Shown one piece after another: positions 54,749-63,302 of a stretch of DNA of 64,000 bases. Location of the stretch: contig CAZWLN010000012.1 in NCBI GenBank assembly GCA_964634885.1, positions 1 through 64,000 of the forward strand, in the 5' to 3' direction. The first letter of the stretch is position 1; each line of letters starts with the position of its first letter. Below the pieces are notes generated by a model. The model ran no database searches. It saw only the letters and a list, made by a program, of their open reading frames with translations, and had not been told where the DNA came from. Source of the stretch: DAINRZ01 sp964634885. Lineage in GTDB: Bacteria; Bacteroidota; Ignavibacteria; Kapaibacteriales; UBA2268. Both the position numbers and the translations under genes were made by a program.

Positions 54749-56695
54749 ATGGCAAAATACAAATCGCTGTTCTATTCAATTGGTGTATTCCTGTTAACAT
54801 TCACCGTCTATGCGCTCACGGCCGCACCCGATGTAACTTTTACCGACAGCGGCGAGTTGGCTGCTACATGCTCCACACTCGGCATAGCACATCAGACCGG
54901 ATACCCCCTGTTCGTCATCCTGGGCTACCTCTGGACACTACTCCCCCTGCCCATTTCAAAGATATACTCCCTGAACCTGATGTCTTCTTTCTACACGGCA
55001 ATGTCGGCAGTCGTTTTCATGCATCTCTGCCTTACAGTGCTGAGGTTTGTATCGACGCATAAATATATGAAAGCGGTAATACAGGATTCGAGGAAGAGGA
55101 AACACGTAACATACTCCATGCGCCGGATTAAACCGCTGATAGCCGATAAATTCGTATGGCAGTTGTCTTTCATCATGGCACTGACCTATGCATTTGCCCT
55201 GACAGTCTGGCAGCAGGCAAACTACATTGAAGTCTATTCGCTTCATCTCCTTTTGATGAACCTTGTGGTACTGGTTTTCCTCAGAGCAACACTTGCAGAA
55301 GAAGAATCGAAAAAACTCCTGTACCTTACTGCCTTCCTTCTGGGGTTAAGCTTCACCAACCACGGAACGACGATACTTCTCGTTCCGGCCATCCTTTTCT
55401 TCTATTTCAAGAGGCCGGGCGAACTATACATCTTTTCAGATGAGCGCTGGAAAACACTCCTGGCTTTGCTGGTACCCTTTTTCATCGGCCTGAGCATATA
55501 CCTCTATATGCCGCTGCGTGCGTCGATGGGGCCGGAATTCAACTGGGGAGACGTCTCACGCAGCTTCGACAAGCTGTTCTATCACGTCAGCGGCGGGCAA
55601 TACCGTGTGTGGATGTTTACCGGAGAAAAACTCGGATCAAACTTAGGCCGCTTCTTTGGCCTCATTCCGGCACAATTGGCCTGGGTCGGCATCATCCCCG
55701 TACTTATGGGTTTGTACAGGCTCTTTACAGCGTCGCGTTCACTCTTCTCTTTCCTTATGCTGTTGATTGTAACCTGCATCGCCTATGCAATAAATTATTC
55801 CATCCATGACATCGATTCATACTTCCTCACAGGCTATATGGCAATTCTATTAATTGCTGCCGTGGGAGTCTATGAACTGCTCGAGAACCTGAACAACAAG
55901 GACAGGGTCAGGTTCATCGTACCGGCCCACATCCTGCTGCCCATACTGCTGATTGCCATGAACATCAAAGACACCAACCGCTCCGACGATTACCTCGTGT
56001 CTGAATATACGCGCATCATGAGCGATAACTTAGAGAAAAACGCAATCATAATCTCAGCACAATGGGATTACTTCTGTTCCGCTTTCTGGTACAAGCAGCA
56101 GATTGAAGGCTTCAGGCCCGACGTTGTCCTCATAGAAAAAGAACTGCTCCGCAGGACATGGTTCCCGGGACAGTTGATGAAATGGTATCCCGAAGTGATT
56201 GGGAAAAGCAAAGCCGAGCTGGACGCCTACATGAAAGACCTGGAACTGTTCGAGTCGGGTGAGCCCTACAATACGCAGTCCATATCAATTAAATTCCTGA
56301 CATTCCTGCACAGCATTGTTGAGAAGAACATCGACGAAAGGCCGGTTTACATTACCTCAGACCTCAATTCGAGTGCCGATGAGAACTTCTATACCGAATA
56401 CAAACAAGCCCCGCAGGGCTTGGCAATCAGGCTTATGAGAGAAGAAAAATACCTGGCTCCCGATTTCAAGAAACTGAATTTCGACAAATTCATTTCATCT
56501 ATTAAAAACCGCGACGACCACCTGGAAGAAGGCATCAAGGTTGAGACCGCCAGATTCCTTGCTTACATATCATCCTACTGTTACATTAACTTCAATGTGG
56601 AAGAAGCAAAGAAATTAGTTGAAATTGCCATCAGGATCGACCCCAAAAGCCAGGCTGCTAACGAAGCCAGGGCTTTAATTAATAAAAACAACTAA
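54749..56695 (+). CDS. DUF2723-family membrane protein (GT-C fold O-glycosyltransferase-like)
   Basis: 648 aa. Multi-pass membrane protein, about ten hydrophobic segments, with the DUF2723 opening YALTAAPDVTFTDSGELAAT and GIAHQTGYPLFVILG. The Asp-Ser-Gly-Glu motif sits in the first outer loop, where the GT-C catalytic Asp is expected. TMEM260, the animal relative, is a protein O-mannosyltransferase; bacterial members are thought to glycosylate exported proteins. The last 250 residues are soluble (SIVEKNIDERPVYITSDLNS). Starts 28 bp after queD and ends just before ruvB, so it belongs to this operon. It may glycosylate the T9SS cargo seen elsewhere in the window. Confidence 0.8.
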   Translation: MAKYKSLFYSIGVFLLTFTVYALTAAPDVTFTDSGELAATCSTLGIAHQTGYPLFVILGYLWTLLPLPISKIYSLNLMSSFYTAMSAVVFMHLCLTVLRFVSTHKYMKAVIQDSRKRKHVTYSMRRIKPLIADKFVWQLSFIMALTYAFALTVWQQANYIEVYSLHLLLMNLVVLVFLRATLAEEESKKLLYLTAFLLGLSFTNHGTTILLVPAILFFYFKRPGELYIFSDERWKTLLALLVPFFIGLSIYLYMPLRASMGPEFNWGDVSRSFDKLFYHVSGGQYRVWMFTGEKLGSNLGRFFGLIPAQLAWVGIIPVLMGLYRLFTASRSLFSFLMLLIVTCIAYAINYSIHDIDSYFLTGYMAILLIAAVGVYELLENLNNKDRVRFIVPAHILLPILLIAMNIKDTNRSDDYLVSEYTRIMSDNLEKNAIIISAQWDYFCSAFWYKQQIEGFRPDVVLIEKELLRRTWFPGQLMKWYPEVIGKSKAELDAYMKDLELFESGEPYNTQSISIKFLTFLHSIVEKNIDERPVYITSDLNSSADENFYTEYKQAPQGLAIRLMREEKYLAPDFKKLNFDKFISSIKNRDDHLEEGIKVETARFLAYISSYCYINFNVEEAKKLVEIAIRIDPKSQAANEARALINKNN

Positions 56696-56697
56696 AC

Positions 56698-56701
56698 AGG
56701 A
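56698..56701 (+). promoter_or_regulatory. AGGA ribosome-binding site for ruvB
   Basis: AGGA lies 7 bases before the ACG at 56709. Since no ATG, GTG or TTG exists in frame upstream of the RuvB core, this site and spacing support the ACG as start. The frame is open from a TAA at 56676. Confidence 0.55.
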
Positions 56702-56708
56702 CAACGTT

Positions 56709-57767
56709 ACGGAAAAGAATTCAAAAACCAGCCCCCTTTCAATTACATCCCCCGAAAGATTTCCCGAGGATGAGATCGAGGCTTCATTAAGGCCTCGTAC
56801 TTTCGACGACTTCACAGGACAGAAAAAGATAGTCGATAACCTGAAGGTATTCATCCAGGCGGCAGTAAACAGGGGCGAGGCCCTCGACCATGTCCTGCTG
56901 ACAGGCCCTCCGGGGCTTGGCAAGACCACTCTCAGCTACATCATCTCCCGCGAGATGGGCAGCAACATCAAGATCACATCGGGTCCTGTCCTGGAGAAGC
57001 CCGGCGACCTGGCCGGCCTTTTGACCAACCTCGAGGAAAAAGACGTCCTGTTCATCGACGAGATACACCGCCTGTCACATGTCGTCGAAGAGTATTTATA
57101 TTCGGCAATGGAAGAGTTCAGGCTCGACATCATGATCGATTCAGGCCCAGCCGCCAGGACAATTCAGCTCTCGCTGCCGCGTTTCACGCTCATCGGCGCA
57201 ACGACAAGGGCAGGGCTGCTAACTGCGCCCCTGAGATCCCGTTTCGGCGTCATCAACAGGCTCGATTACTACGATACCGAAGAACTGGTAAAAGTTGTCC
57301 GCAGATCTGCCGCCATTCTCAAAGTACCGATCGATCCGGAAGGTTCCCTCGAGATCGCTTCGCGTTCACGCGGAACCCCGAGGATTGCCAACCGGCTGCT
57401 GAGGCGGACACGCGATTTTGCCGAGGTAAAAGGTGACGGCTCCATCACAAAAGACATAGCGGAAATGGCCTTGACGGCTCTCGACGTTGACCGTTACGGC
57501 CTCGATGAGATGGACAAACGCATATTGCTTGCCATCATCGAAAAATTCAACGGCGGCCCCGTCGGCGTCAGTACCATTGCCGTCGCTGTCGGAGAAGAAC
57601 CGGGTACCATCGAAGAAGTTTACGAACCTTTCCTGATCCAGCAGGGATTCATCAACAGGACTCCGAGAGGAAGGAAAGCAACCGCAAAGGCATACGGCCA
57701 TTTCGGGTACAAAACACCGTTTAAGGCCGACACTCTGTTTGAACTCGATGAAGGCCAGGACAGATGA
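56709..57767 (+). CDS. ruvB: Holliday junction branch migration helicase RuvB, ACG start
   Basis: 352 aa counted from the ACG. AAA+ motor with Walker A GPPGLGKTT (66-74), Walker B FIDEIHRLS, sensor TTRAGLLTAPLRSRFGV, and a winged helix with RTPRGRKATAKAYGHFG. The N-terminus (SPERFPEDEIEASLRPRTFD) fits RuvB. An ATG-started protein would begin only at 56955, after the Walker A motif, and would be dead; so ACG at 56709 with AGGA upstream is the best start. RuvA is not nearby. TGA overlaps the cupin ATG (ATGA). Confidence 0.92.
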   Translation, partial: TEKNSKTSPLSITSPERFPEDEIEASLRPRTFDDFTGQKKIVDNLKVFIQAAVNRGEALDHVLLTGPPGLGKTTLSYIISREMGSNIKITSGPVLEKPGDLAGLLTNLEEKDVLFIDEIHRLSHVVEEYLYSAMEEFRLDIMIDSGPAARTIQLSLPRFTLIGATTRAGLLTAPLRSRFGVINRLDYYDTEELVKVVRRSAAILKVPIDPEGSLEIASRSRGTPRIANRLLRRTRDFAEVKGDGSITKDIAEMALTALDVDRYGLDEMDKRILLAIIEKFNGGPVGVSTIAVAVGEEPGTIEEVYEPFLIQQGFINRTPRGRKATAKAYGHFGYKTPFKADTLFELDEGQDR

Positions 57768-58096
57768 AACAGGAGAACTTCTTCAATAATGTAACGATCA
57801 ATCCCGACGCAGAAGTCTTCGAAACCCTGTTCGGAGACGGCAGTGTAAAGATTGAAAGGATCACTTCCTTCGGACAATCGACGCCCGCCGGTGAATGGTA
57901 CGACCAGGAAAACGCCGAATGGGTAATCCTGCTCGAAGGCTCGGCCGGCCTCATGTTCGAACACGACAACACTGTCCATATGCTTAAGCCGGGCGACTAT
58001 TGCTACATCGCCCCTCACCGCAGGCACAGGGTAGAATTCACAGACAGGTATCAGCGCACTCTCTGGCTGGCTGTCCATTTTCCGGGGAAACAATGA
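57764..58096 (+). CDS. small cupin-domain protein
   Basis: 110 aa, single cupin: PAGEWYDQENAEWVILLEGSA, then HMLKPGDYCYIAPHRRHRVE. The EWV/E...H pattern gives the usual metal-site residues partly (Glu in EW, His in HRRHRV); the first two His of canonical cupins are replaced. Its ends overlap ruvB and radA by four bases each, so it is locked into a repair operon. Similar cupins sit in phosphoribosylaminoimidazole or nif-type contexts in other bacteria; no function is offered. Confidence 0.8.
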   Translation: MKQENFFNNVTINPDAEVFETLFGDGSVKIERITSFGQSTPAGEWYDQENAEWVILLEGSAGLMFEHDNTVHMLKPGDYCYIAPHRRHRVEFTDRYQRTLWLAVHFPGKQ

Positions 58097-59448
58097 AAAA
58101 GAAAACAGTATTCATCTGTAAGGAATGCGGCGCTAAGTCACCCAAATGGCTGGGCAAATGTACAAGCTGCGGTGCTTGGGATTCTTTCTATGAAGATATT
58201 GAAGAAACCGGGCCGGCAGAATCTCTTAAGGTACGCCCCCATTCCCTGAATAAATTAGTGAAGCTCTCGGAGATCGAACCCGGGATGGAATATCGTATCA
58301 GGACCGGAATAGTCGAGTTGGACAGGGTACTGGGCGGAGGAATAGTCCCCGGTTCATTGGTACTCATCGGCGGCGACCCCGGTATCGGCAAATCGACACT
58401 GATGCTGCAGATGTGCTCCGGGCTGGAGAAGCACACTCCCGTCTATGTAAGCGGGGAAGAGTCCCTGGAGCAGATCAAGCACCGGTCCTCCAGGATCGAT
58501 AACATTCCGGAGAACCTGCTGCTGCTTGCAGAAACAAACATCGAAACGATTGTCTCCATCATCGTCAATACTACTTCCAGGGTTGTAATCATCGACTCCA
58601 TACAGTCAGTGTTCTCTGACAAAGTCGAATCCACCCCCGGCAGCTTCGCACAGGTACGTGAATGTACCAGCCTGCTGATGCAGGTTGCGAAAACCACCAA
58701 CAAAGCCGTTTTCATCATCGGCCATGTTACCAAGGAAGGGATGATTGCCGGGCCCAAGCTGCTGGAACACATCGTTGACTCTGTGCTTCAGTTCGAAGGC
58801 GAAAAGAGCCATTCATACAGGATATTGCGCTCGCAAAAGAACCGCTTCGGTTCCACCAACGAGATTGGCATCTTCGAAATGGCCGACAACGGCCTGCGCG
58901 AGGTGGACAATCCCTCTGAAGTATTCCTTTCCCACAGGGCTGTAACCGAATCGGGTGTGGCAATCATCGCAGCGATCGAAGGCTCCCGCCCGCTGTTGCT
59001 CGAAGTACAGGCTCTGGTTTCCCCGACCGGCTACGCCGTGCCCCAGAGAGTGTCCACCGGTTATGACCTGAGAAGGCTCAACATGATGCTTGCCGTTCTT
59101 GAAAAGCGCCTCGGGGAAAATTTCAGGCACCACGACGTCTTTGTTAACATCGCAGGCGGTGTCTATCTCAATGACCCTTCCGTGGACCTGGGCATTGCAG
59201 CGGCTTTGGTGTCATCCTTGCGCGACATCCCCATCGACCCAAAGACAGTATTGGTAGGGGAGATCGGCCTGACGGGCGAGGTGCGCTTAGTGTCGAACAT
59301 CGGGCAGAGGATTAACGAGACGGAAAAGCTCGGATTCACAAGAATAGTCCTGCCTAAGCTAAAGACAAAACCAAAACTGAACGGAGGTTCCATCACCCTC
59401 GTTTACGCCGACAGGATTTCAATTGCCCTGTCCAATATTTTTTCATAA
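58093..59448 (+). CDS. radA: DNA repair protein RadA/Sms
   Basis: 451 aa from ATG 58093 (MKKKTVFICKECG); an ORF open further upstream overlaps the cupin and lacks the family start. Zinc finger CKECG...CTSCG, Walker A GGDPGIGKST, the KNRFGSTNEIG motif and a Lon-protease-like C-terminus with DPSVDLGIAAAL. RadA drives branch migration from RecA filaments. Overlaps the cupin gene by four bases. Confidence 0.96.
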   Translation: MKKKTVFICKECGAKSPKWLGKCTSCGAWDSFYEDIEETGPAESLKVRPHSLNKLVKLSEIEPGMEYRIRTGIVELDRVLGGGIVPGSLVLIGGDPGIGKSTLMLQMCSGLEKHTPVYVSGEESLEQIKHRSSRIDNIPENLLLLAETNIETIVSIIVNTTSRVVIIDSIQSVFSDKVESTPGSFAQVRECTSLLMQVAKTTNKAVFIIGHVTKEGMIAGPKLLEHIVDSVLQFEGEKSHSYRILRSQKNRFGSTNEIGIFEMADNGLREVDNPSEVFLSHRAVTESGVAIIAAIEGSRPLLLEVQALVSPTGYAVPQRVSTGYDLRRLNMMLAVLEKRLGENFRHHDVFVNIAGGVYLNDPSVDLGIAAALVSSLRDIPIDPKTVLVGEIGLTGEVRLVSNIGQRINETEKLGFTRIVLPKLKTKPKLNGGSITLVYADRISIALSNIFS

Positions 59449-59543
59449 AAGACAACATTTTCTTTTTTTCTTAAATATATTTCATTTTTTGTTTATTTTG
59501 TATCAAGGAAAAAAATACTTTATTAATAATAAAGCAAATTGAA

Positions 59544-61976
59544 ATGTTTGAAAAGAACATACAAATAGCGAAGGAAAGCCTCCTGAAAGAGATCAATTTC
59601 CAGGGGAAATACATCTTCCTTAAGGAAATTCTCGACAATCCGTCCATCGACGACGCATACAAAGCCTATTTCAAAGCCGAGGCCAACTGGTGGATCTATG
59701 AAAAACAGGTAGAGCGGAGGAACACCCTCAATTTCGATTACTCCAATCCCGGCTTGAAAGCCATATTGGAGCAGCTTGACGAACTTTACTTCGAAACGGC
59801 CCGTTTCGACAGCGCCACCCTCTTTAACCTGGTGGACACAGCCGTAAAAGTCAGGGCGAACATGGTTTGCAGGCCGCGCAATACACTGCGCTGGTTCGTT
59901 TACCGCCTCGAAAAGACCAAGCCTTTCATCGAGGTGGTCAAACGTTTGGATTACCTTAGCGATTACGCATACCTCACCGGCGACCTTGTAAACGACCTGA
60001 AAGAATCGGGCATCGTACAAAGCGACTACGACATTGTCAACGCTGAGTATTTTTCCAGCCTCGTAGAAAAAATCGATGATAATTATATATATAATATCAG
60101 TCCCGAGCAATTTACCGGATTGATCGAACCGGTATTCTCTTTCTTCAATCCGGGTGCAGGCCCCGGCGAATCCCGCGTAGCGCCGGTCGAAGCTCTCATC
60201 ATCTGCCTCGACGACAAGAACATCCCTGCCCTGGCTTCAAAGCTTGAGGCCATGAAGAAGGAAAACAACATCACTACAATATCGAAGAAGTATTTCATCG
60301 ACTTCATCTTCAACCAGCTTGAACTTCTCGACTTAGACGCCGGCGATTTTGCTTTCGAAGAAACGGAACAGGCTGCGTCAGTTGAAACAAGCATTGATTT
60401 TGCAGAACCTTCTTCCGATCAATTTGAAATTGCTTCCGAAACAAAAATTGTTTTTCCAGCAATGGAAGACCTGGCCGAAGAACCCGAACCAACGGCCATT
60501 CCCGTGGAATTTCCCGAGGAATTCATAAGCCAGGCCTTTGACAATGAACCGGAGATGCCGGAAGAAGTACCTGACCTGGAAGACCTTGCACCGTCCGGAG
60601 ATACGGCTGACGACATCTCCATTGGCCTGCCCGGAGAAGAAGGCTTGTCCGAACTGCTCGCAGAACTGGAAGGACTGCCGGCTGTCTCCGCAGAGGAAGA
60701 AACTCCGGATGAGGCAGAAGAAGAGGATTTCCCTGACATCGCCATGGCTTCATTCGACGAAGATGCTCTTAAAAGTGAGATGGAGGAAGCCGAACTTCCT
60801 GAAGAATTTCTCCCCGGGATGGAAACTCCAGGCGACGAAACACCGTTGGATTTGACCGAATTCGAAATGGCGGAAGATATCATTCCGGACGACATAGGCC
60901 TTGCCGCACAGGAAGAAGCCGAGCAAGCAGTTTACGAAGAGGCCGGTTCTGCCGGATTGCCTTCGGGCTTTGACGGGATGTTGTTAAGCAATCTCATCAC
61001 AGACGAGGATGAAATCGAAAACGAACAACCATTCAACCTTACAGGGGACTCCACAGGCCAGGCATTTGCAGAAATCGAAGCCGGGACCGAAGGCGAAGCC
61101 GGAGAACTTTCCCTGGAGGACGACATCCTCAATCTCGATCCCGGTGAAATATTCGTTGACAACAACAACGGCAAAGAACCTGGGACAAAAGAAATATTTT
61201 CTGAAAAAGAACCGCAATCGACAGATGAATTTAATGGTTTGGCTGAAGAGGATATATTTCCTGAAATCGCTTCCCCGGCTATTGACGAAGAAGATATAAT
61301 AATACCCGACAATTTCAACGAAATGATTGCCGACGAAAACAGGATAATGGAAGAGATACATGCCTTAAACTTGTCTGCGAACGGAGCTGAGGCCATTAAA
61401 GCTGAAGAGCTGCCCGAAAAAGAGGAACAGCTGACGGACGATATTTTACAGGAAATCGATTTCGACAGTATAACGGATATGAAGATTGCCCTCGACGGCA
61501 GTATTAATGACGAGGAAGGAGCCGGGGAAACCACGGCGGAAACATGGACTGAAGAAAGCGCCGAAACAGCTCTTGATGACAATGAAGATATGACGATGAG
61601 AGGCAAACTCATTAACACCATCGAGTATTTCGGCAGTAAAAGCGGCACTTTCAAGGGCAGTTTCCTTGAAGGCCTCGAATCGTTGCTGAGAGAAGAAGAA
61701 ACCACTTCGGAAGACGTTGAGATGGACAGCGCCGGTACAGAAGAGACACCCCGACTTACAGAGGCCTTTCCTGAAGCAGAGGAACTCACGGTTCCCGATG
61801 CAAAGCCAGCCGTCGAGCCAGTGACAGAATTAACCGTACCTGCCTCCGGAACAGATGAAACAGATTTCTCTGACGACCTGTTCCCGGCTGTTTCAACGGA
61901 CGACGCTTTCTTTACCGACGGCAGCCTCCCGCTGGACTTACTCGGCGGAATTGATGAAGACAAAGATATTAAATAA
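59544..61976 (+). CDS. large acidic protein of unknown function between radA and obgE
   Basis: 810 aa, no signal peptide, no membrane segment. Residues 1 to about 285 look folded and helical (ESLLKEINFQGKYIFLKEIL, AYKAYFKAEANWWIYEKQVE, DYAYLTGDLVNDLKESG, TTISKKYFIDFIFNQLELLD). From there to the end the sequence is very rich in Glu, Asp, Pro and Ala and is probably disordered, with only short hydrophobic islands (MRGKLINTIEYFGSKSGTFK near 705). No known domain is recognised. It shares orientation with radA (95 bp) and obgE (18 bp). A cytoplasmic binding hub is possible but not shown. Confidence 0.85.
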   Translation: MFEKNIQIAKESLLKEINFQGKYIFLKEILDNPSIDDAYKAYFKAEANWWIYEKQVERRNTLNFDYSNPGLKAILEQLDELYFETARFDSATLFNLVDTAVKVRANMVCRPRNTLRWFVYRLEKTKPFIEVVKRLDYLSDYAYLTGDLVNDLKESGIVQSDYDIVNAEYFSSLVEKIDDNYIYNISPEQFTGLIEPVFSFFNPGAGPGESRVAPVEALIICLDDKNIPALASKLEAMKKENNITTISKKYFIDFIFNQLELLDLDAGDFAFEETEQAASVETSIDFAEPSSDQFEIASETKIVFPAMEDLAEEPEPTAIPVEFPEEFISQAFDNEPEMPEEVPDLEDLAPSGDTADDISIGLPGEEGLSELLAELEGLPAVSAEEETPDEAEEEDFPDIAMASFDEDALKSEMEEAELPEEFLPGMETPGDETPLDLTEFEMAEDIIPDDIGLAAQEEAEQAVYEEAGSAGLPSGFDGMLLSNLITDEDEIENEQPFNLTGDSTGQAFAEIEAGTEGEAGELSLEDDILNLDPGEIFVDNNNGKEPGTKEIFSEKEPQSTDEFNGLAEEDIFPEIASPAIDEEDIIIPDNFNEMIADENRIMEEIHALNLSANGAEAIKAEELPEKEEQLTDDILQEIDFDSITDMKIALDGSINDEEGAGETTAETWTEESAETALDDNEDMTMRGKLINTIEYFGSKSGTFKGSFLEGLESLLREEETTSEDVEMDSAGTEETPRLTEAFPEAEELTVPDAKPAVEPVTELTVPASGTDETDFSDDLFPAVSTDDAFFTDGSLPLDLLGGIDEDKDIK

Positions 61977-61994
61977 TAAAGAACTGAACGAACT

Positions 61995-62990
61995 ATGAAA
62001 TTTATCGATATTGCTGAAATATATGTAAAAGCAGGAGACGGAGGCAAGGGCCACGTCAGTTTCCGACGGGAGAAATTCGTACCGATGGGCGGTCCCGACG
62101 GCGGGAACGGCGGCAAAGGCGGCGACGTAATCCTTAAAGTCGATCCTCACATGAATACCCTTCTGGACTTCAAGTACAGGAACAGGTACAAAGCGCCTAA
62201 CGGCAACACAGGCGAGAAAGCTAACAGGACCGGTAAGTCCGGCAATAATGTATATATCAGGGTACCTGCAGGTACCGAGATATTAGACATCGAAACCGAA
62301 GAAGTGATTGCCGACCTGACGGAAGCAGGGCAGGAATTTGTCGTTGCCCGCGGCGGCATCGGCGGACTCGGCAACGCTGAGTTTACTACACCCACGAACC
62401 AGGCTCCACGCTATTCACAACCCGGAATACCGGGAGAAGAAAGGAACATCAGGCTCGAACTGAAATTGATCGCCGACATCGGCATCGTCGGTTTACCCAA
62501 CGTGGGGAAATCGACTCTCATCTCCGTCATATCCGCTGCCAAACCAAAAATTGCAGACTATCCCTTTACAACACTCGTACCTAACCTCGGCATAGTAAGC
62601 ATGGGTGAAGGCAAGAGCTTTACCGTTGCCGATATACCCGGCCTGATCGAAGGTGCACACGAGGGTAAAGGCTTAGGCATACAGTTCCTCAGGCATGTCG
62701 AGAGAACACGCGCGTTGGTATTCCTGATCGACGCATTTTCCACCTCTTACACTGACGATTACCTAACGCTTGTTAATGAGTTAAACAAATACAACCCGGA
62801 AATGAAGCACAAGAAGAAAATCATCTGCATCAGCCGGGTTGACGCCCTCGACAACGATTCGAGAAAAGCTGTCGAAAAGACAAAATTCAAGGGCTATGGA
62901 GGGAAACCAATAATGCTGTCCTCAGTTTCACACGAAAACGTTGAGAAACTGAAAAGAGAAATGTGGAGAGTCATTGAAGAATCCGAGTAG
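61995..62990 (+). CDS. obgE: Obg-family GTPase
   Basis: 331 aa. N-terminal glycine-rich Obg fold (DGGNGGKGGDVILKVDPHMN, GTEILDIETEEVIADL), then a GTPase domain with G1 IVGLPNVGKST, G2 YPFTTLVPNLG, G3 ADIPGLIEGAHEGKGLG. The G4 motif reads SRVD instead of NKxD, an odd but Bacteroidota-like variant. There is no C-terminal OCT domain, so this is the short form. It helps assemble the 50S subunit. Last gene of the plus-strand unit. Confidence 0.95.
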   Translation: MKFIDIAEIYVKAGDGGKGHVSFRREKFVPMGGPDGGNGGKGGDVILKVDPHMNTLLDFKYRNRYKAPNGNTGEKANRTGKSGNNVYIRVPAGTEILDIETEEVIADLTEAGQEFVVARGGIGGLGNAEFTTPTNQAPRYSQPGIPGEERNIRLELKLIADIGIVGLPNVGKSTLISVISAAKPKIADYPFTTLVPNLGIVSMGEGKSFTVADIPGLIEGAHEGKGLGIQFLRHVERTRALVFLIDAFSTSYTDDYLTLVNELNKYNPEMKHKKKIICISRVDALDNDSRKAVEKTKFKGYGGKPIMLSSVSHENVEKLKREMWRVIEESE

Positions 62991-63040
62991 ATAGATGTTT
63001 ATATTGTTCGGTGAACATTTACCCGGACAATGTGCTATAA

Positions 63041-63193
63041 ATTATATCAGTACCTGGAAAATATTCTGTTGCACTGTCAGCCGGCGAGAACAGGATACCT
63101 CTCGACCTGATGGACTTGCCTTCAGGGGTTTACTATTTGTCGGTTACAGTCGGCGACAGGGTAGAACGGGTGAAGTTCAGTCATATGAGATGA
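63041..63193 (+). pseudogene. remnant of a T9SS type A sorting domain
   Basis: In frame, this stretch reads GKYSVALSAGENRIPLDLMD and then LPSGVYYLSVTVGDRVERVK, the last half of a T9SS C-terminal domain (LSAGENxIPLDLxxLPSGVYYLxV is its hallmark), ending at TGA 63193. A TAA just upstream (63038) and no start codon leave only about 50 codons, so the rest of the gene is lost. It marks a former surface-protein gene between obgE and rpoC. Confidence 0.7.
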
Positions 63194-63240
63194 AACAAAG
63201 ACAGTTTGCCAGAAATAAGAAAAGCATACACGAAAAAAGT

Positions 63241-63275
63241 AAAATGCCGGACCCGATAATCGCGCCCGGCATTTT
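63241..63275. terminator. bidirectional terminator between obgE unit and rpoC
   Basis: AAAATGCCGG and CCGGCATTTT form a 10-bp stem with a 15-base loop. TTTTTTCTATT follows on the plus strand and TTTTACTTTTTT on the minus strand, so it can stop both the convergent obgE unit and rpoC. Confidence 0.85.
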
Positions 63276-63302
63276 TTCTATTCAGCTCTCGTTAGTGTTT
63301 AC

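Noticed and set aside
60932..62116. 394-codon minus-strand Ser/Pro-rich frame opposite the acidic protein gene
   Set aside because: Its Ser-rich sequence is just the complement of GAA/GAG/GAT-rich codons, and it runs into obgE.
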